Part shown: positions 1 through 9,279 of the stretch, in pieces | How positions within the stretch are numbered: the stretch's first letter is position 1 | How the letters are laid out: every line of letters begins with the position of its first letter | The notes under the pieces: generated by a model | Databases searched by the model: none | The model's input: only the letters and a program-made list of their open reading frames with translations | Told to the model about the DNA's origin: nothing | Source of the DNA: Croceibacterium_A sp044506565 | GTDB taxonomy: Bacteria > Pseudomonadota > Alphaproteobacteria > Sphingomonadales > Sphingomonadaceae | Length of the DNA: 55,679 bases | Assembly: GCA_044506565.1 (NCBI GenBank) | Contig: JBIQKN010000012.1 | Span: forward strand, 1-55,679 | Direction of reading: 5' to 3' | Program-made: the position numbers and the translations under genes

Positions 1-50
1 CCCGCGAGTTCCACGAACTCGAGGGCGGGAAGTGGGTGAAGAAGCTCTGA
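1..50 (+). CDS. 3' end of an unidentified gene (partial; possibly holC)
   Basis: Only the last 15 codons are present, read in the third frame, ending in a TGA at 48-50. The C-terminus reads REFHELEGGKWVKKL. A short charged tail ending in a GGKWV-type motif just upstream of ndk would fit the chi subunit of DNA polymerase III (HolC), which lies near ndk in some sphingomonads. The visible piece is too short to prove it. It is convergent with the S9 peptidase, with 9 bp between the stop codons. Confidence 0.35.
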   Translation, partial: REFHELEGGKWVKKL

Positions 51-59
51 AGCCGGCGC

Positions 60-2030
60 TCAATCTGCCGGATTGTGCTTTGCCAGGAACGCAACCAGCG
101 CGTCGTACCACGCCTGCTCGTCCTCGACCCTGACGAAACCGTGCCCGGCCTCGGCCAGGTCGAGGTATTCGACTTCGCGCACCCCGGCTGAGGTCAGCGC
201 GTTGCGCATCTCGCGGAACTGGCTGAAGGGCACCGTCCTGTCCTTGCGGCCATGCGCAAGCAGGATCGGGCGCGTCACGTCGGCCGCCCGGGACGCGGGC
301 GATACCGAGTCGAGGTCGAACGAACGCTCCTCTCCACGAATGCGCCTGCGCAGGTTGCGGATTCGCGAACTCGCCAGGAAATCGGCATCGTAGCCGAGCT
401 GCTTGTCCCATTCGGTCACGCCGGCAAAGCTGGCGGCGCAGCGATAGCGTTCGGGATTGCGGATGACTCCCCACAACGCGGCGTACCCGCCGTAGCTCGC
501 GCCAACGACGCACACGCGCCCCGGGTCGGCTATTCCCTGGCCAACGGCCCAGTCCATCGCGTCGTCGAGGTCGTCCTGCATCCGGCGGCCGATTTCGCCT
601 CGGCCGAGCTCTTCGAAGTCTTCGCCGAAGCCGCCCGACCCGCGATAGTTCGGCTGCAGCACCGCGTATCCGCGGTTGACGAGCAATTGCACTTCGTCGG
701 AATAGGCGAGCTTGTCGCGGATGCCGTAGGGCCCGCCGTGGGGAAGAATGATCAGCGGCAGCCCGCCAGGCCGGCGACCCTTCGGCAAGGTCAGGTAAGC
801 GCGGATCGGCGTGCCGTCGCGGGCCGAATAAGTCACCGCCGTGGTCTCCGCCAGCATCGCCGGGTCGAGCCCGGGGCGCAGCTGCGCGAATTCCTTCAGC
901 TCGCGCGTCGCGGGGGTGTAGACGTACCAGGTCCCGGGATCGTTGGCGTCACCCTTGCCGAGCAGCAGCCGCGACCCGTCGCGGGCGCGGTCGACGATCG
1001 TGACGTTGCCGCCAAGCGCCCGTTGCAGCCGCTCCTGCAGCCGCGCGAGTTCGGGATCGAGCCAGATCACGCGGTCGCGATCGTCGGTGAAGCGGACGGC
1101 CAGCGGCTGGCCCTGCTCGTCGAGCTCGACCGCGGTGAGGTCCCATTCGGGGTTCTCGTAGACGACTTCGCCGACCTCGCGCGTGGCGAAGTTGAAGCGG
1201 CGCAACGCGAGGTGGCCGCTCTCGCCGGGCTCGAACGCGAGCCCCTCGTCGGTGCCGTGATGAAGCCGCACGACGTCCCAAACCTCGTCCTTGTCGTCGG
1301 GGCGCACGCGCGCGATCAGCTCGAACTTCTCCCCGTCGTTGCGGCGGTACCAGACCTTGGCCTTGCGGTTCTCCCACCCGAGCCCGATGCGGACGATACC
1401 CGCGTCGTCGGCGATCCACTTCACGATCTCCCGCTGGGCGGCGATCTTCTCGCCCTTGGTGTCCGTGCCGTCGAGTCGGAAACGCCAGACTTCGGGCTCG
1501 ACCCACAGCTGGGGCTGCAGCGAAAGCAGCACGAACTCACCGTCCGGGTCGAGGTAGAGAACGTCGTCGCCCTCGAGCCCCTGGCCACGGCTCGGCCCAA
1601 TGTAGTGAGTCTCACCCGTCGCCAGGTCGGCCACGAACAGCCGGGCGACGCGCCCCTCGACCCAGTTGCTCGCGATCGGCACAACGAGCGAGAGCATCAG
1701 CCGGTCGTTGCCCGCCCAGCGGATCCAGCGCAGGTACTGGTCCTCCTCGAGCGGTATCTTGCGCATCAGGACGCCGCGGTCGATGTCGGCCACGCCGACC
1801 CAGACCTTGTCGTCCTCGGTCAGGCTGAAGGCGAGCCGGCGGCCGTCGGGCGAAAGCTGGGGGACGTCGTTGAACGGGCTGCGCGCGGCGAAAGTGCTGG
1901 TGGGGATCAACGGCGGGGGCGCCGCCGCATCCGCCTCGGCCGCCGTCTGCGCGAGCGCCGGCGTCGGCAGGAAAGCGGCCAGGACCGCGAGTCCCAGACG
2001 CCCCAAGATCCCCCTGAATTGCCCCGTCAT
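60..2030 (-). CDS. S9 family prolyl oligopeptidase-like serine peptidase, exported
   Basis: The 656-residue product starts with a cleavable signal peptide (hydrophobic core LAVLAAFL, Ala-rich end near residue 28), so it should work in the periplasm. Residues about 50-400 form a WD40/beta-propeller-like region with a TolB-type SPDG motif. The last 250 residues are an alpha/beta hydrolase with a complete triad: nucleophile Ser512 in GASYGG, Asp597 in GRKDRTVPF and His630 in AGHGF. Such enzymes cleave short peptides, often after proline, or dipeptides from the N-terminus. The frame stays open about 100 codons upstream, but the signal peptide fixes the start at the ATG ending at 2030. It is divergent from ndk; no operon partner is seen. 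Confidence 0.88.
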   Translation of the reverse strand: MTGQFRGILGRLGLAVLAAFLPTPALAQTAAEADAAAPPPLIPTSTFAARSPFNDVPQLSPDGRRLAFSLTEDDKVWVGVADIDRGVLMRKIPLEEDQYLRWIRWAGNDRLMLSLVVPIASNWVEGRVARLFVADLATGETHYIGPSRGQGLEGDDVLYLDPDGEFVLLSLQPQLWVEPEVWRFRLDGTDTKGEKIAAQREIVKWIADDAGIVRIGLGWENRKAKVWYRRNDGEKFELIARVRPDDKDEVWDVVRLHHGTDEGLAFEPGESGHLALRRFNFATREVGEVVYENPEWDLTAVELDEQGQPLAVRFTDDRDRVIWLDPELARLQERLQRALGGNVTIVDRARDGSRLLLGKGDANDPGTWYVYTPATRELKEFAQLRPGLDPAMLAETTAVTYSARDGTPIRAYLTLPKGRRPGGLPLIILPHGGPYGIRDKLAYSDEVQLLVNRGYAVLQPNYRGSGGFGEDFEELGRGEIGRRMQDDLDDAMDWAVGQGIADPGRVCVVGASYGGYAALWGVIRNPERYRCAASFAGVTEWDKQLGYDADFLASSRIRNLRRRIRGEERSFDLDSVSPASRAADVTRPILLAHGRKDRTVPFSQFREMRNALTSAGVREVEYLDLAEAGHGFVRVEDEQAWYDALVAFLAKHNPAD

Positions 2031-2208
2031 CGAAATGCCTTCCGTCCCTCGAGGCAGACTATCCGCCCCCTGCCGCAAATCAACCTGGTGGCGGATCGAT
2101 GCCCGGCGGCGGCATCGGGACCCGGAAAGACGCCCCACCTTGCGCCCCGCGCGTCCCCCGGCTAGGGGCGCGCGCAAATTCCCGCTCCCCGTTTCGAAGG
2201 AACTTCCC

Positions 2209-2631
<423 letters not shown>

Positions 2632-2633
2632 CG

Positions 2634-3323
2634 ATGCGCCGGCTCGGCCTGATCGGCGGCCTGAGCTGGGAAAGCACACGGCTCTATTACGACGCGATCA
2701 ACCGCGCCGTCGCCGCGCGTCTCGGCGGCGTCCACTCGGCGCCGCTGATCGTCGACTCGCTCGACTTCGCGCCTATCGCCGAGGCCCAGCTCGCGGGCCG
2801 CTGGGATGACGCGGCGGCGCCGCTGGTCGAGGCTGCGCGGCGGCTCGAGCGCGCAGGCGTCGAAGCCATCGCGATCGGCAGCAACACGATGCACAAGTGC
2901 GCCGACCAGGTGCGTAGTGCGGTGGATGTGCCGCTGATCCACATCGCCGACCCGCTGTGCGCCGCGCTCGCAGCCGACGGCCGCTCGCGCCCGTTGCTGC
3001 TGGCCACGCGCTTCACGATGGAGCAGGATTTCATCCGAGATCCGCTCGCCGGGGCCGGGATCGTCGCGACGATCCCTCCCGAGTCCGCGCGGTCAGAGGT
3101 CCACCGGGTGATCTACGAGGAGCTCATCCGAGGGCGGATTCTCGAGTCCTCGCGCGACGCCTTCCTCGCGACGATCGCCGCGGGGCGCGAGGGCGGGGCG
3201 GACAGCGTGATCCTCGGCTGCACCGAGGTCGGGCTGCTCGTCGACGCGGGGAACTCGCCTCTGCCGGTCTACGACACCCTGGCGCTGCATTCTGCCGCGC
3301 TGGTGGATTTCATCCTCGGTTGA
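2634..3323 (+). CDS. Aspartate/glutamate racemase family protein (YgeA-like)
   Basis: The 229-residue product aligns by eye over its whole length with E. coli YgeA, a broad-specificity amino-acid racemase: GLIGGLSWEST at the N-terminus, NTMHK at about residue 85, TRFTMEQDF in the middle and LGCTEVGLL near the C-terminus. In the cofactor-independent family two residues face each other as acid and base. The second is the cysteine of LGCTE. At the first position, usually Cys and Thr in YgeA, this protein has Ser (GSNTMH). The substrate cannot be read from sequence. It follows ndk by 2 bp, which suggests one transcript rather than a shared pathway. Confidence 0.85.
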   Translation: MRRLGLIGGLSWESTRLYYDAINRAVAARLGGVHSAPLIVDSLDFAPIAEAQLAGRWDDAAAPLVEAARRLERAGVEAIAIGSNTMHKCADQVRSAVDVPLIHIADPLCAALAADGRSRPLLLATRFTMEQDFIRDPLAGAGIVATIPPESARSEVHRVIYEELIRGRILESSRDAFLATIAAGREGGADSVILGCTEVGLLVDAGNSPLPVYDTLALHSAALVDFILG

Positions 3324-4449
3324 CCTGGGCGCCGGCAAAGCGGCGATAAGTCGTCGCGTGGAGGCGATGCGGCGAGGCGCGCGAGGCCGATTGCTCGCGC
3401 TCCATCGCCGCGATCGCCGACGGCGTCAGTTCGAGCCCGAGCGTGGCGTAGATCCGCTGGATCTCATCGCGCCAGTCGCCGTCGAGGTCGGCGTAGTCGA
3501 CCTCCACCCGGGGCCCGGCGAAGCCGGCGAATCCCACGGCCATGCGGCCTTCGCGCAGCTCGATCTTGCGTCGCCACTCGGTCTCGATCGCTGCCAGCGA
3601 GATGTGGTCGCTCTGGCAGGCCATCTGACTGGCGAGCACCGACAGCGTACTGTCGAGGACCCGGCCGAGCGGCCGCCGCGCGACGACCAGACGCGCATCG
3701 GGCAGCTGCGCGAGCAGCGGCGCGAGGTCTTCCGCATACTGTGGGCATTTGAGCACGCGCGGCCTGGCGCCGTCATCCATGATTGCCGCATCGGTGCGCA
3801 GGATGCGCAGCATCTCGCGATAGACCGGCGTCGGGTCGCGCGCCTCGCCGAACGCGACGAACGAAGGGATGCGGTACTGCGCTTCGTAGAGTCCGTGGCT
3901 GAGCGCGGCGCCGAGCCAGCCGAGCTCCTCGTCGGGCCGGGTGGCGCCGAACGGATGCAGCGTGTCGACCCACGGGTTGATCCGCCTCGCCACCGCGAGA
4001 CCGGCGGCGCAGCGCAGCGGCCGGACATCGGGCCGTCGCGGGGCGGGCTCGATGCTGTTGCACAGCCGCGTATGGGTGTGCGCCGGATCGGCGGCGAGCA
4101 GGCGGTGCAATCGCGTGGTCCCGGCGCGCATCTGGCCGACCACCACGATCGGGGGAGCGAGCGGGGTTTCGAGCAGGCCGGGCCGCCGGCGCCACAGGCG
4201 GCCTAGCGCGTGGCGCGTCCGCACGGCGCCCCTGAGCTGGCCGTAAGCCATCGCGTGGCCGAGCGCGTTGAGCCGGGCTTCCTCGCGCAGCGCGCGGCAC
4301 AGCTCGGCCAGCCGTTCACGGAAGTCGGCGACGTCCTCCGGCGGCCGGCCGGCGCGCTCGTCCTCGGGCTCGAAGCCCTTGCTGCCCCTGGTCCAGATGT
4401 AGTCGGGTTCGAGGGGCGGCTTTTCGTTGAAGCGCCACGACCAGGCCAC
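3310..4449 (-). CDS. Sulfotransferase family protein
   Basis: The product (about 379 residues) carries the PAPS-binding signature of sulfotransferases: a 5'-phosphosulfate loop (VVVGQMRAGTTRLHRLLA) after a beta-strand, and a later 3'-phosphate strand-helix (RLVVARRPLGRVLDSTLS). Such enzymes transfer sulfate from PAPS to hydroxyl or amino groups of unknown acceptors. The start is uncertain. There is no ATG downstream of the purN stop at 4512; I use the GTG at 4447-4449, but a non-canonical codon between there and 4512 is possible. It follows purN on the same strand. Its 3' end overlaps the convergent racemase gene by 14 bp. Confidence 0.8.
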   Translation of the reverse strand: MAWSWRFNEKPPLEPDYIWTRGSKGFEPEDERAGRPPEDVADFRERLAELCRALREEARLNALGHAMAYGQLRGAVRTRHALGRLWRRRPGLLETPLAPPIVVVGQMRAGTTRLHRLLAADPAHTHTRLCNSIEPAPRRPDVRPLRCAAGLAVARRINPWVDTLHPFGATRPDEELGWLGAALSHGLYEAQYRIPSFVAFGEARDPTPVYREMLRILRTDAAIMDDGARPRVLKCPQYAEDLAPLLAQLPDARLVVARRPLGRVLDSTLSVLASQMACQSDHISLAAIETEWRRKIELREGRMAVGFAGFAGPRVEVDYADLDGDWRDEIQRIYATLGLELTPSAIAAMEREQSASRASPHRLHATTYRRFAGAQVNRG

Positions 4450-4511
4450 CGCGCGGCCGGCGAGCTCGGCGAAGCGCGAGCGAGCCAGCGGGTGCGGGCG
4501 GGGCGGGGGGC

Positions 4512-5474
4512 TCAGAACTCGTCCGCCACGTCGAGCAGCCGGGTCAGCCGGGACGGCGCAACCGCGCGCCAGCTGCGCTGGAGCCAGTCGGCGACCTGGT
4601 CCCAGTCGACTTCCGGGCGGTTGAGGATCACCCCGATCCACCCCGCCGAGCCGTAGTATTGCGGGCGGAAGTAGCTCTCGGGTTGAAGCTCGACCAGCGC
4701 GTTGAGCTCGTCCGGCCCGTCGGTCTTGACCAGCAGCGCGATGTGCTCGGAGCCGTGGTGCTGGTCGCTGAAATAGGCGAAGAACTTGCCGCTCTTGCCG
4801 CCGGTGCGCCAGCCCGGCGAGCCGTGGCTGTCGCGCTCCTCGGCCTCGGGCAGCGCCAGCGCCAGCTCGCGCACGCGCTCGAGCAACCAGTCGGCGCGGT
4901 AGGGCCGGCTGACGTAGTCTGCGAGCATCCGCGGGTAGAGCTGGTATTCGGCCATCAGCACGCGCGCGGCGAGGCTCTCGGGCGTGTCGTCGGGCAGGAT
5001 GTGCACCGGCACCTGGCCGAGCAGCGGCCCGCCGTCGAGCTCGGCGGTGACGACGTGGACCGAGCAGCCGCCGTGCGCGTCGCCGGCCTCGATCGCCCGC
5101 TGGTGGGTGTGCAGCCCCTTGTACTTCGGCAGCAGCGAGGGGTGGGTGTTGAGCATCCGTCCGGCCCACTTGTCGACGAAGCCCCGTGTCAGCACGCGCA
5201 TGTAGCCGGCGAGCGCGATGTACTGCGCGCCGGCCTCGCGCAGGGCGGCGTCCATAACCGCCTCGTGCGTCTCGCGGGTCATCCCGCGGTGGCTGTGGGC
5301 GAACGTCGGGATTCCCTCGGCCTCGGCGATCTTCAGCCCGCGCGCCTCGGGCACGTTGCTGGCGACGAGCACGATCTCGTAGGGGCAGTCGGGCAGTCGC
5401 GAGTGGAACAGCAGCGACGACATCGTCGTGCCGTTGCCCGAGAGCAGGACGGCGACGCGCGCCTTGTCAGGCAT
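4512..5474 (-). CDS. purN: Phosphoribosylglycinamide formyltransferase PurN fused to a YjbR/MmcQ-like domain
   Basis: Residues 1 to about 195 are a full GAR transformylase, which transfers a formyl group from 10-formyl-THF in step 3 of purine synthesis. It shows the N-terminal VLLSGNGT phosphate loop, the catalytic NTHPSLLP segment with its Asn and His, and the later ELDGGP loop. The remaining 125 residues are not part of ordinary PurN (about 200 residues). They resemble the YjbR/MmcQ (CyaY-like fold) family: GKFFAYFS, LLVKTDG, SYFRPQYYGSAGWIGVIL and a closing SWRAVAP. The gene begins inside the end of purM (8-bp overlap), so the two are translationally coupled. Confidence 0.92.
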   Translation of the reverse strand: MPDKARVAVLLSGNGTTMSSLLFHSRLPDCPYEIVLVASNVPEARGLKIAEAEGIPTFAHSHRGMTRETHEAVMDAALREAGAQYIALAGYMRVLTRGFVDKWAGRMLNTHPSLLPKYKGLHTHQRAIEAGDAHGGCSVHVVTAELDGGPLLGQVPVHILPDDTPESLAARVLMAEYQLYPRMLADYVSRPYRADWLLERVRELALALPEAEERDSHGSPGWRTGGKSGKFFAYFSDQHHGSEHIALLVKTDGPDELNALVELQPESYFRPQYYGSAGWIGVILNRPEVDWDQVADWLQRSWRAVAPSRLTRLLDVADEF

Positions 5475-6561
5475 TGTGCGTCGCGCTCCAGTCTTCGCGC
5501 GCGCTCCAGGTGCCGGCCGCGCCGCGCACCGTGCAGCCGCGCGGGCCTTCGACGACCTCGCCGATGCGCATGACCCCTTCGCCGGCGCTTTCGAGCTCGG
5601 CGGCGACCTCGCGGGCCAGCTCGGCCGGGACCGCGACGACCATACCGATACCGCAATTGAACGTGCGCGCCATCTCGCCCGGCTCGATGTTGCCCTGGGC
5701 CTGCAGGAACGCCATCAACCGCGGCTGCTCCCACGCATCGGCGTCGACCACCGCGTGCGCGCCCTCGGGCAGCACGCGCGGAATGTTCTCGAGCAGGCCG
5801 CCGCCGGTGATGTGCGCGAGCGCATCGATCTTGCCCGCGCGGACCGTCGGCAGCAGGCTCTTCACGTAGATCCGCGTCGGCGCGATCAGCGCCTCAATCA
5901 GCAGTTGCTCCTGGTCGAACAGCGCCGGGCGGTCCATCCGCCAGCCGAGGTCCGCCGCGAGGCGGCGCACCAGCGAGTAGCCGTTCGAGTGCACGCCCGA
6001 GCTGGCCAGTCCGAGGAGCACGTGCCCGGGGGCGACGCGCTCGCCCGTCAGCTGCTCGCCGCGTTCGACCGCGCCGACGCAGAAGCCCGCGAGGTCGTAG
6101 TCGCCCGCCGCGTACATGCCGGGCATTTCGGCCGTCTCGCCGCCGATCAGCGCGCAACCGGCGATGCGGCAGCCCTCGGCAATCCCGGCGATCACCCGTT
6201 CGGCGACGCCGGTGTCGAGCTTGCCGGTGGCGAAGTAGTCGAGGAAGAACAGCGGCTCGGCGCCCTGCACCACGAGGTCGTTGGCGCACATCGCGACGAG
6301 GTCGATGCCGACCGTGTCGTGCCGGTCGTGATCGATGGCCAGCTTGAGCTTGGTGCCGACGCCGTCGTTGGCCGCCACGAGCAGCGGGTCGGCATAGCCG
6401 GCCGCCTTCGGATCGAAGAATCCGCCGAATCCGCCGATCTCGGCATCTGCGCCCGGTCTGCGGGTGGCCTTGACCAGCGGGCCGATCGCCCTGACGAGCG
6501 CATTGCCGGCGTCGATCGAAACGCCCGCCTGGGCGTAAGTGTAGCGGTTGTCGGCAGACAT
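5467..6561 (-). CDS. purM: Phosphoribosylformylglycinamidine cyclo-ligase (AIR synthetase)
   Basis: The 364-residue protein is the PurM enzyme that closes the imidazole ring to make AIR with ATP hydrolysis. Family marks are the N-terminal YAQAGVSIDAGN, the FGGFFDP loop, the phosphate-binding VAANDGVGTKLK, GIDLVAMCANDL and the later GGETAEMPGMY. Its stop codon lies inside the first codons of purN. It is divergent from the membrane-anchored unknown starting at 6633; the roughly 70 bp between them must hold both promoters. Confidence 0.97.
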   Translation of the reverse strand: MSADNRYTYAQAGVSIDAGNALVRAIGPLVKATRRPGADAEIGGFGGFFDPKAAGYADPLLVAANDGVGTKLKLAIDHDRHDTVGIDLVAMCANDLVVQGAEPLFFLDYFATGKLDTGVAERVIAGIAEGCRIAGCALIGGETAEMPGMYAAGDYDLAGFCVGAVERGEQLTGERVAPGHVLLGLASSGVHSNGYSLVRRLAADLGWRMDRPALFDQEQLLIEALIAPTRIYVKSLLPTVRAGKIDALAHITGGGLLENIPRVLPEGAHAVVDADAWEQPRLMAFLQAQGNIEPGEMARTFNCGIGMVVAVPAELAREVAAELESAGEGVMRIGEVVEGPRGCTVRGAAGTWSAREDWSATHNA

Positions 6562-6632
6562 ATGCCGGCCGCTTTATCCTTTCGCGCTTGGATTTCCACT
6601 CGCCATTGGGCAAAAGGCCGCCGATTTCCCCG

Positions 6633-7895
6633 ATGGCCAGTCTCGCTCTCCCCGCAAACCCGCTTCCGCGCCGCCTCTCGTGGGCGGTGGCGGCGCTGGT
6701 GCTGCTCGTCGCCGGGGCAATGCTGGTGGCGCAAGTCTCGGGCGACCGCGGCATCGCGCCTGTCGCCAGCAGTACAGACATCGAGGTGCACGGCATCACC
6801 GTCGACGTGACTGGCCGCAATGCCGAGGACGCACGGCTCCAGGGCTGGCGCGACGCGCAGCGACTCGCATGGAAGAAGCTCGGCGGCCCCGACATCCCGG
6901 ATTCGCAGATCGAATCCTACGTTTCCGCGATCGTCGTCGAGAGCGAGCGACTCGGTCCCCGGCGATACATCGCCACCCTCGGCGTGATCTTCGACCGGGC
7001 CCGGGCGGGCGGCATTCTCGGCGGCGGGGGCGAGGTCGCCCGTTCGGCGCCGATGCTGACGCTGCCGGTGCTGATCTCGGGCGGGACCCAGACGATGTTC
7101 GAGGTACGCAACCCGTGGCAGCGGGTCTGGGCGGAGTCCCAGATGGGCGCCAGCGCGATCGACTACGTCCGTCCGAGCGGGGCCGGGTGGGAATCGCTGA
7201 TGCTGACCTACGGTCAGACGGGGCGGCGCAGCCGCGCCTGGTGGACCGAAATCCTCGACCAGTTCGGCGCCGCCGACGTCGTCATCCCGATCGCCAACTT
7301 GCGCTACAGCTATCCCGGCGGCCCGGTCGAAGGCCATTTTACCGCGCGCTACGGCCCCGACAGCCGCTGGCTCGGCGAATTCACCCTGCGCGTGCAGAAC
7401 GACGACCAGGTGCCCGCCATGCTCCAGCGCGCGGTGCAGCGGTTCGATCAGATATTCACCCGCGCGCTTGCCGACGGGCAGCTGCGTCCCGACCCGACGC
7501 TGCGCGTGGAGGGTGTCCAGCTCAGGCCCGAAATCCGCGCGCTGATCGAAGCCGCACGCCGGGCGGAGGAAGCCCGCGCGGGCGTCGGCGAGACGATCCC
7601 GGCTGAAACCGTGGATGGCGCAACCGCGAGCGCCAGCCCGACCGCGACCGACCAGGCGGCCACGAGCTTCACCGTCCAGGTCGCGACGCCCGACGCCGCG
7701 TCGGTCGATGCGGCGCTGGCCTCGGTGCGGGGCACGCCGGGCGTGCGCGGGGTATCCACGAGCTCGATCGCCATCGGCGGCACTTCGGTGATGCGGGTCA
7801 GCTTCGGGGGCGACCTCGGCGAACTCGCTGCGGCGCTGCGCGCTCGCGGCTGGCAGGTGACGCAGGGCAATAACGCCCTTGGCATCTCGCGCTGA
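6633..7895 (+). CDS. Membrane-anchored conserved protein of unknown function (DUF2066-like)
   Basis: The 420-residue product has one N-terminal hydrophobic segment (WAVAALVLLVAGAMLVA, residues about 15-35) and no lipobox, so it is probably anchored with a periplasmic body. The body contains VTGRNAEDARLQGWRDAQRLAWKKL and RYIATLGVIFD, a pattern I associate with DUF2066-type proteins. A C-terminal part (FTVQVATPDAASVDAAL, then ISTSSIAIGGTSVMRVSF-like strands) resembles a small ferredoxin-like or SPOR-like fold. A TTG at 6588 is in frame upstream, but the ATG at 6633 has a better spaced purine run (AAAAGG). hdaA starts 7 bp downstream, so the two are probably one operon. The function is not known to me. 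Confidence 0.7.
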   Translation: MASLALPANPLPRRLSWAVAALVLLVAGAMLVAQVSGDRGIAPVASSTDIEVHGITVDVTGRNAEDARLQGWRDAQRLAWKKLGGPDIPDSQIESYVSAIVVESERLGPRRYIATLGVIFDRARAGGILGGGGEVARSAPMLTLPVLISGGTQTMFEVRNPWQRVWAESQMGASAIDYVRPSGAGWESLMLTYGQTGRRSRAWWTEILDQFGAADVVIPIANLRYSYPGGPVEGHFTARYGPDSRWLGEFTLRVQNDDQVPAMLQRAVQRFDQIFTRALADGQLRPDPTLRVEGVQLRPEIRALIEAARRAEEARAGVGETIPAETVDGATASASPTATDQAATSFTVQVATPDAASVDAALASVRGTPGVRGVSTSSIAIGGTSVMRVSFGGDLGELAAALRARGWQVTQGNNALGISR

Positions 7896-7902
7896 GGCAT
7901 GC

Positions 7903-8511
7903 GTGTCGCAGATCGTCCTGCCGCTAGCGCCTGCTGCCGCCGGACCTTCGCGGATCGTCGTCGGCAACGCCAATGGGCACGTCGCCGAGGCGTTCTCGCG
8001 GGTGGAGAGCTGGCCGTTCCGGACCGCGGTGCTGCTCGGGCCGCCGCGCTCGGGTAAGTCGCTGTTTGCGCGCTGGTTCGCCGAGAGCGGCCTCGGGGAG
8101 GCGATCGACGACGCTCACCGGATCGAGGAAACCGACCTGTTCCATCGCTGGAACCGGGCGCAGGAGGACGGCGTGCCGCTGCTCGTCGTCGGTGGCGAGC
8201 CGCCGTGGGAGATCGCGCTGCCCGACCTCCGCTCGCGCCTCGGCGCGGCGCTGCAGCTCGAGATCGGCGTTCCCGACGATGCGATGGCAGGCGAGCTTCT
8301 CTACGCCCACGCGGGCCGGCTCGGTCTCCTGCTCGGGGCCGACGCCGCCGATTACCTAGTGCCGCGAAGCGGGCGTTCGTTCGCCGATCTGGAGAAGCTC
8401 GTCGCCGCGATCGACCGCCTGAGCCTTGAACGCAAGGTGCCGGCCACCCAATCTATCTGGCGCGCGGCGCTCGAAGAGGTTCACGGGCCGGAAGAACCCC
8501 GGCTGTTCTAG
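7903..8511 (+). CDS. hdaA: DnaA-homologous replication regulator HdaA
   Basis: The 202-residue AAA+ protein matches the short DnaA relatives of alphaproteobacteria, which act with the beta clamp to turn ATP-DnaA into ADP-DnaA after initiation. Visible are an N-terminal hydrophobic clamp-binding type tail (SQIVLPL), a Walker A loop (GPPRSGKSLFARWF), a reduced Walker B (AIDDAH), and a C-terminal helical lid with RSFADLEKLVAAIDRLSL. There is no DnaA DNA-binding domain IV. The GTG at 7903 is chosen because it places the clamp motif at the extreme N-terminus and follows CTGAGG at 7891-7896. Confidence 0.85.
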   Translation: MSQIVLPLAPAAAGPSRIVVGNANGHVAEAFSRVESWPFRTAVLLGPPRSGKSLFARWFAESGLGEAIDDAHRIEETDLFHRWNRAQEDGVPLLVVGGEPPWEIALPDLRSRLGAALQLEIGVPDDAMAGELLYAHAGRLGLLLGADAADYLVPRSGRSFADLEKLVAAIDRLSLERKVPATQSIWRAALEEVHGPEEPRLF

Positions 8512-8565
8512 CGGGAAGTCCTGGTCCCTTGCCACGGGCCGGAAATTGAGGGAGAATCGCCAACA

Positions 8566-9279
8566 ATGTTCGATCGGCTGATCGCCTATCTGGACTCGAT
8601 CCGCGCGCGGGATCCGGCGCCGCGTTCGCGGGCCGAAACCCTCCTTTATCCCGGCGTCTGGGCGCTCGCGTTCCATCGCGTCGCGCACTGGCTGTTCGAG
8701 GCCGAGCTCTATTTCCTCGCCCGGCTGGTCAATCACTTCAGCCGCTGGATCACGGCGATCGACATCCACCCGGGCGCGAAGATCGGCCGCCACTTCTTCA
8801 TCGATCACGGCTTCACCGTGATCGGCGAGACCGCCGAGATCGGCGACAACGTGACGATCTACCAGTGCGTCACGCTCGGCGGCACCAATCCCACCAACGG
8901 AGTCGGCGGCAAGCGTCACCCGACATTGAAGGACAACGTCATCATCGGCTCGGGCGCGCAGATCATCGGCCCGATCACGATCGGCGAGCGCGCCCGCGTC
9001 GGCGCCAACGCCGTCGTCACCGAGGACGTGCCCGAGGGGGCGACGATGATCGGCCTCAAGGCACGGTCCACGCTGGTCCCGGCCGAAACCTGGCTCAAGG
9101 AGTTCATTCCCTACGGCACCCCGTGCGACGAGCCGTGCGAGCCGTCGGCGGAGCGCGTCACGCAGCTCGAGGCCGAGATCGCCATGCTGCGTGCCGAGCT
9201 CACAGCGCTCAAGGAGAGCCTGCGCGAAGAAGACGTCGCCGAGGCGCCGGCCGCCCGCAAGCGGAGCGCGAAGCGCTGA
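8566..9279 (+). CDS. cysE: Serine O-acetyltransferase
   Basis: The 237-residue protein makes O-acetylserine for cysteine synthesis. After an N-terminal helical part (PGVWALAFHRVAHWL) comes a left-handed beta-helix of hexapeptide repeats with the CysE signatures DIHPGAKIGRHFFIDHG, IGETAEIGDNVTIYQ, VTLGG and KRHPTLKDNV. A charged coiled-coil-like tail (residues about 195-237, LEAEIAMLRAELTALKE) follows the helix. Serine acetyltransferases of this shorter EpsC-like type lack the full CysE N-terminus. The next gene overlaps the stop codon by one base (TGATG). Confidence 0.92.
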   Translation: MFDRLIAYLDSIRARDPAPRSRAETLLYPGVWALAFHRVAHWLFEAELYFLARLVNHFSRWITAIDIHPGAKIGRHFFIDHGFTVIGETAEIGDNVTIYQCVTLGGTNPTNGVGGKRHPTLKDNVIIGSGAQIIGPITIGERARVGANAVVTEDVPEGATMIGLKARSTLVPAETWLKEFIPYGTPCDEPCEPSAERVTQLEAEIAMLRAELTALKESLREEDVAEAPAARKRSAKR

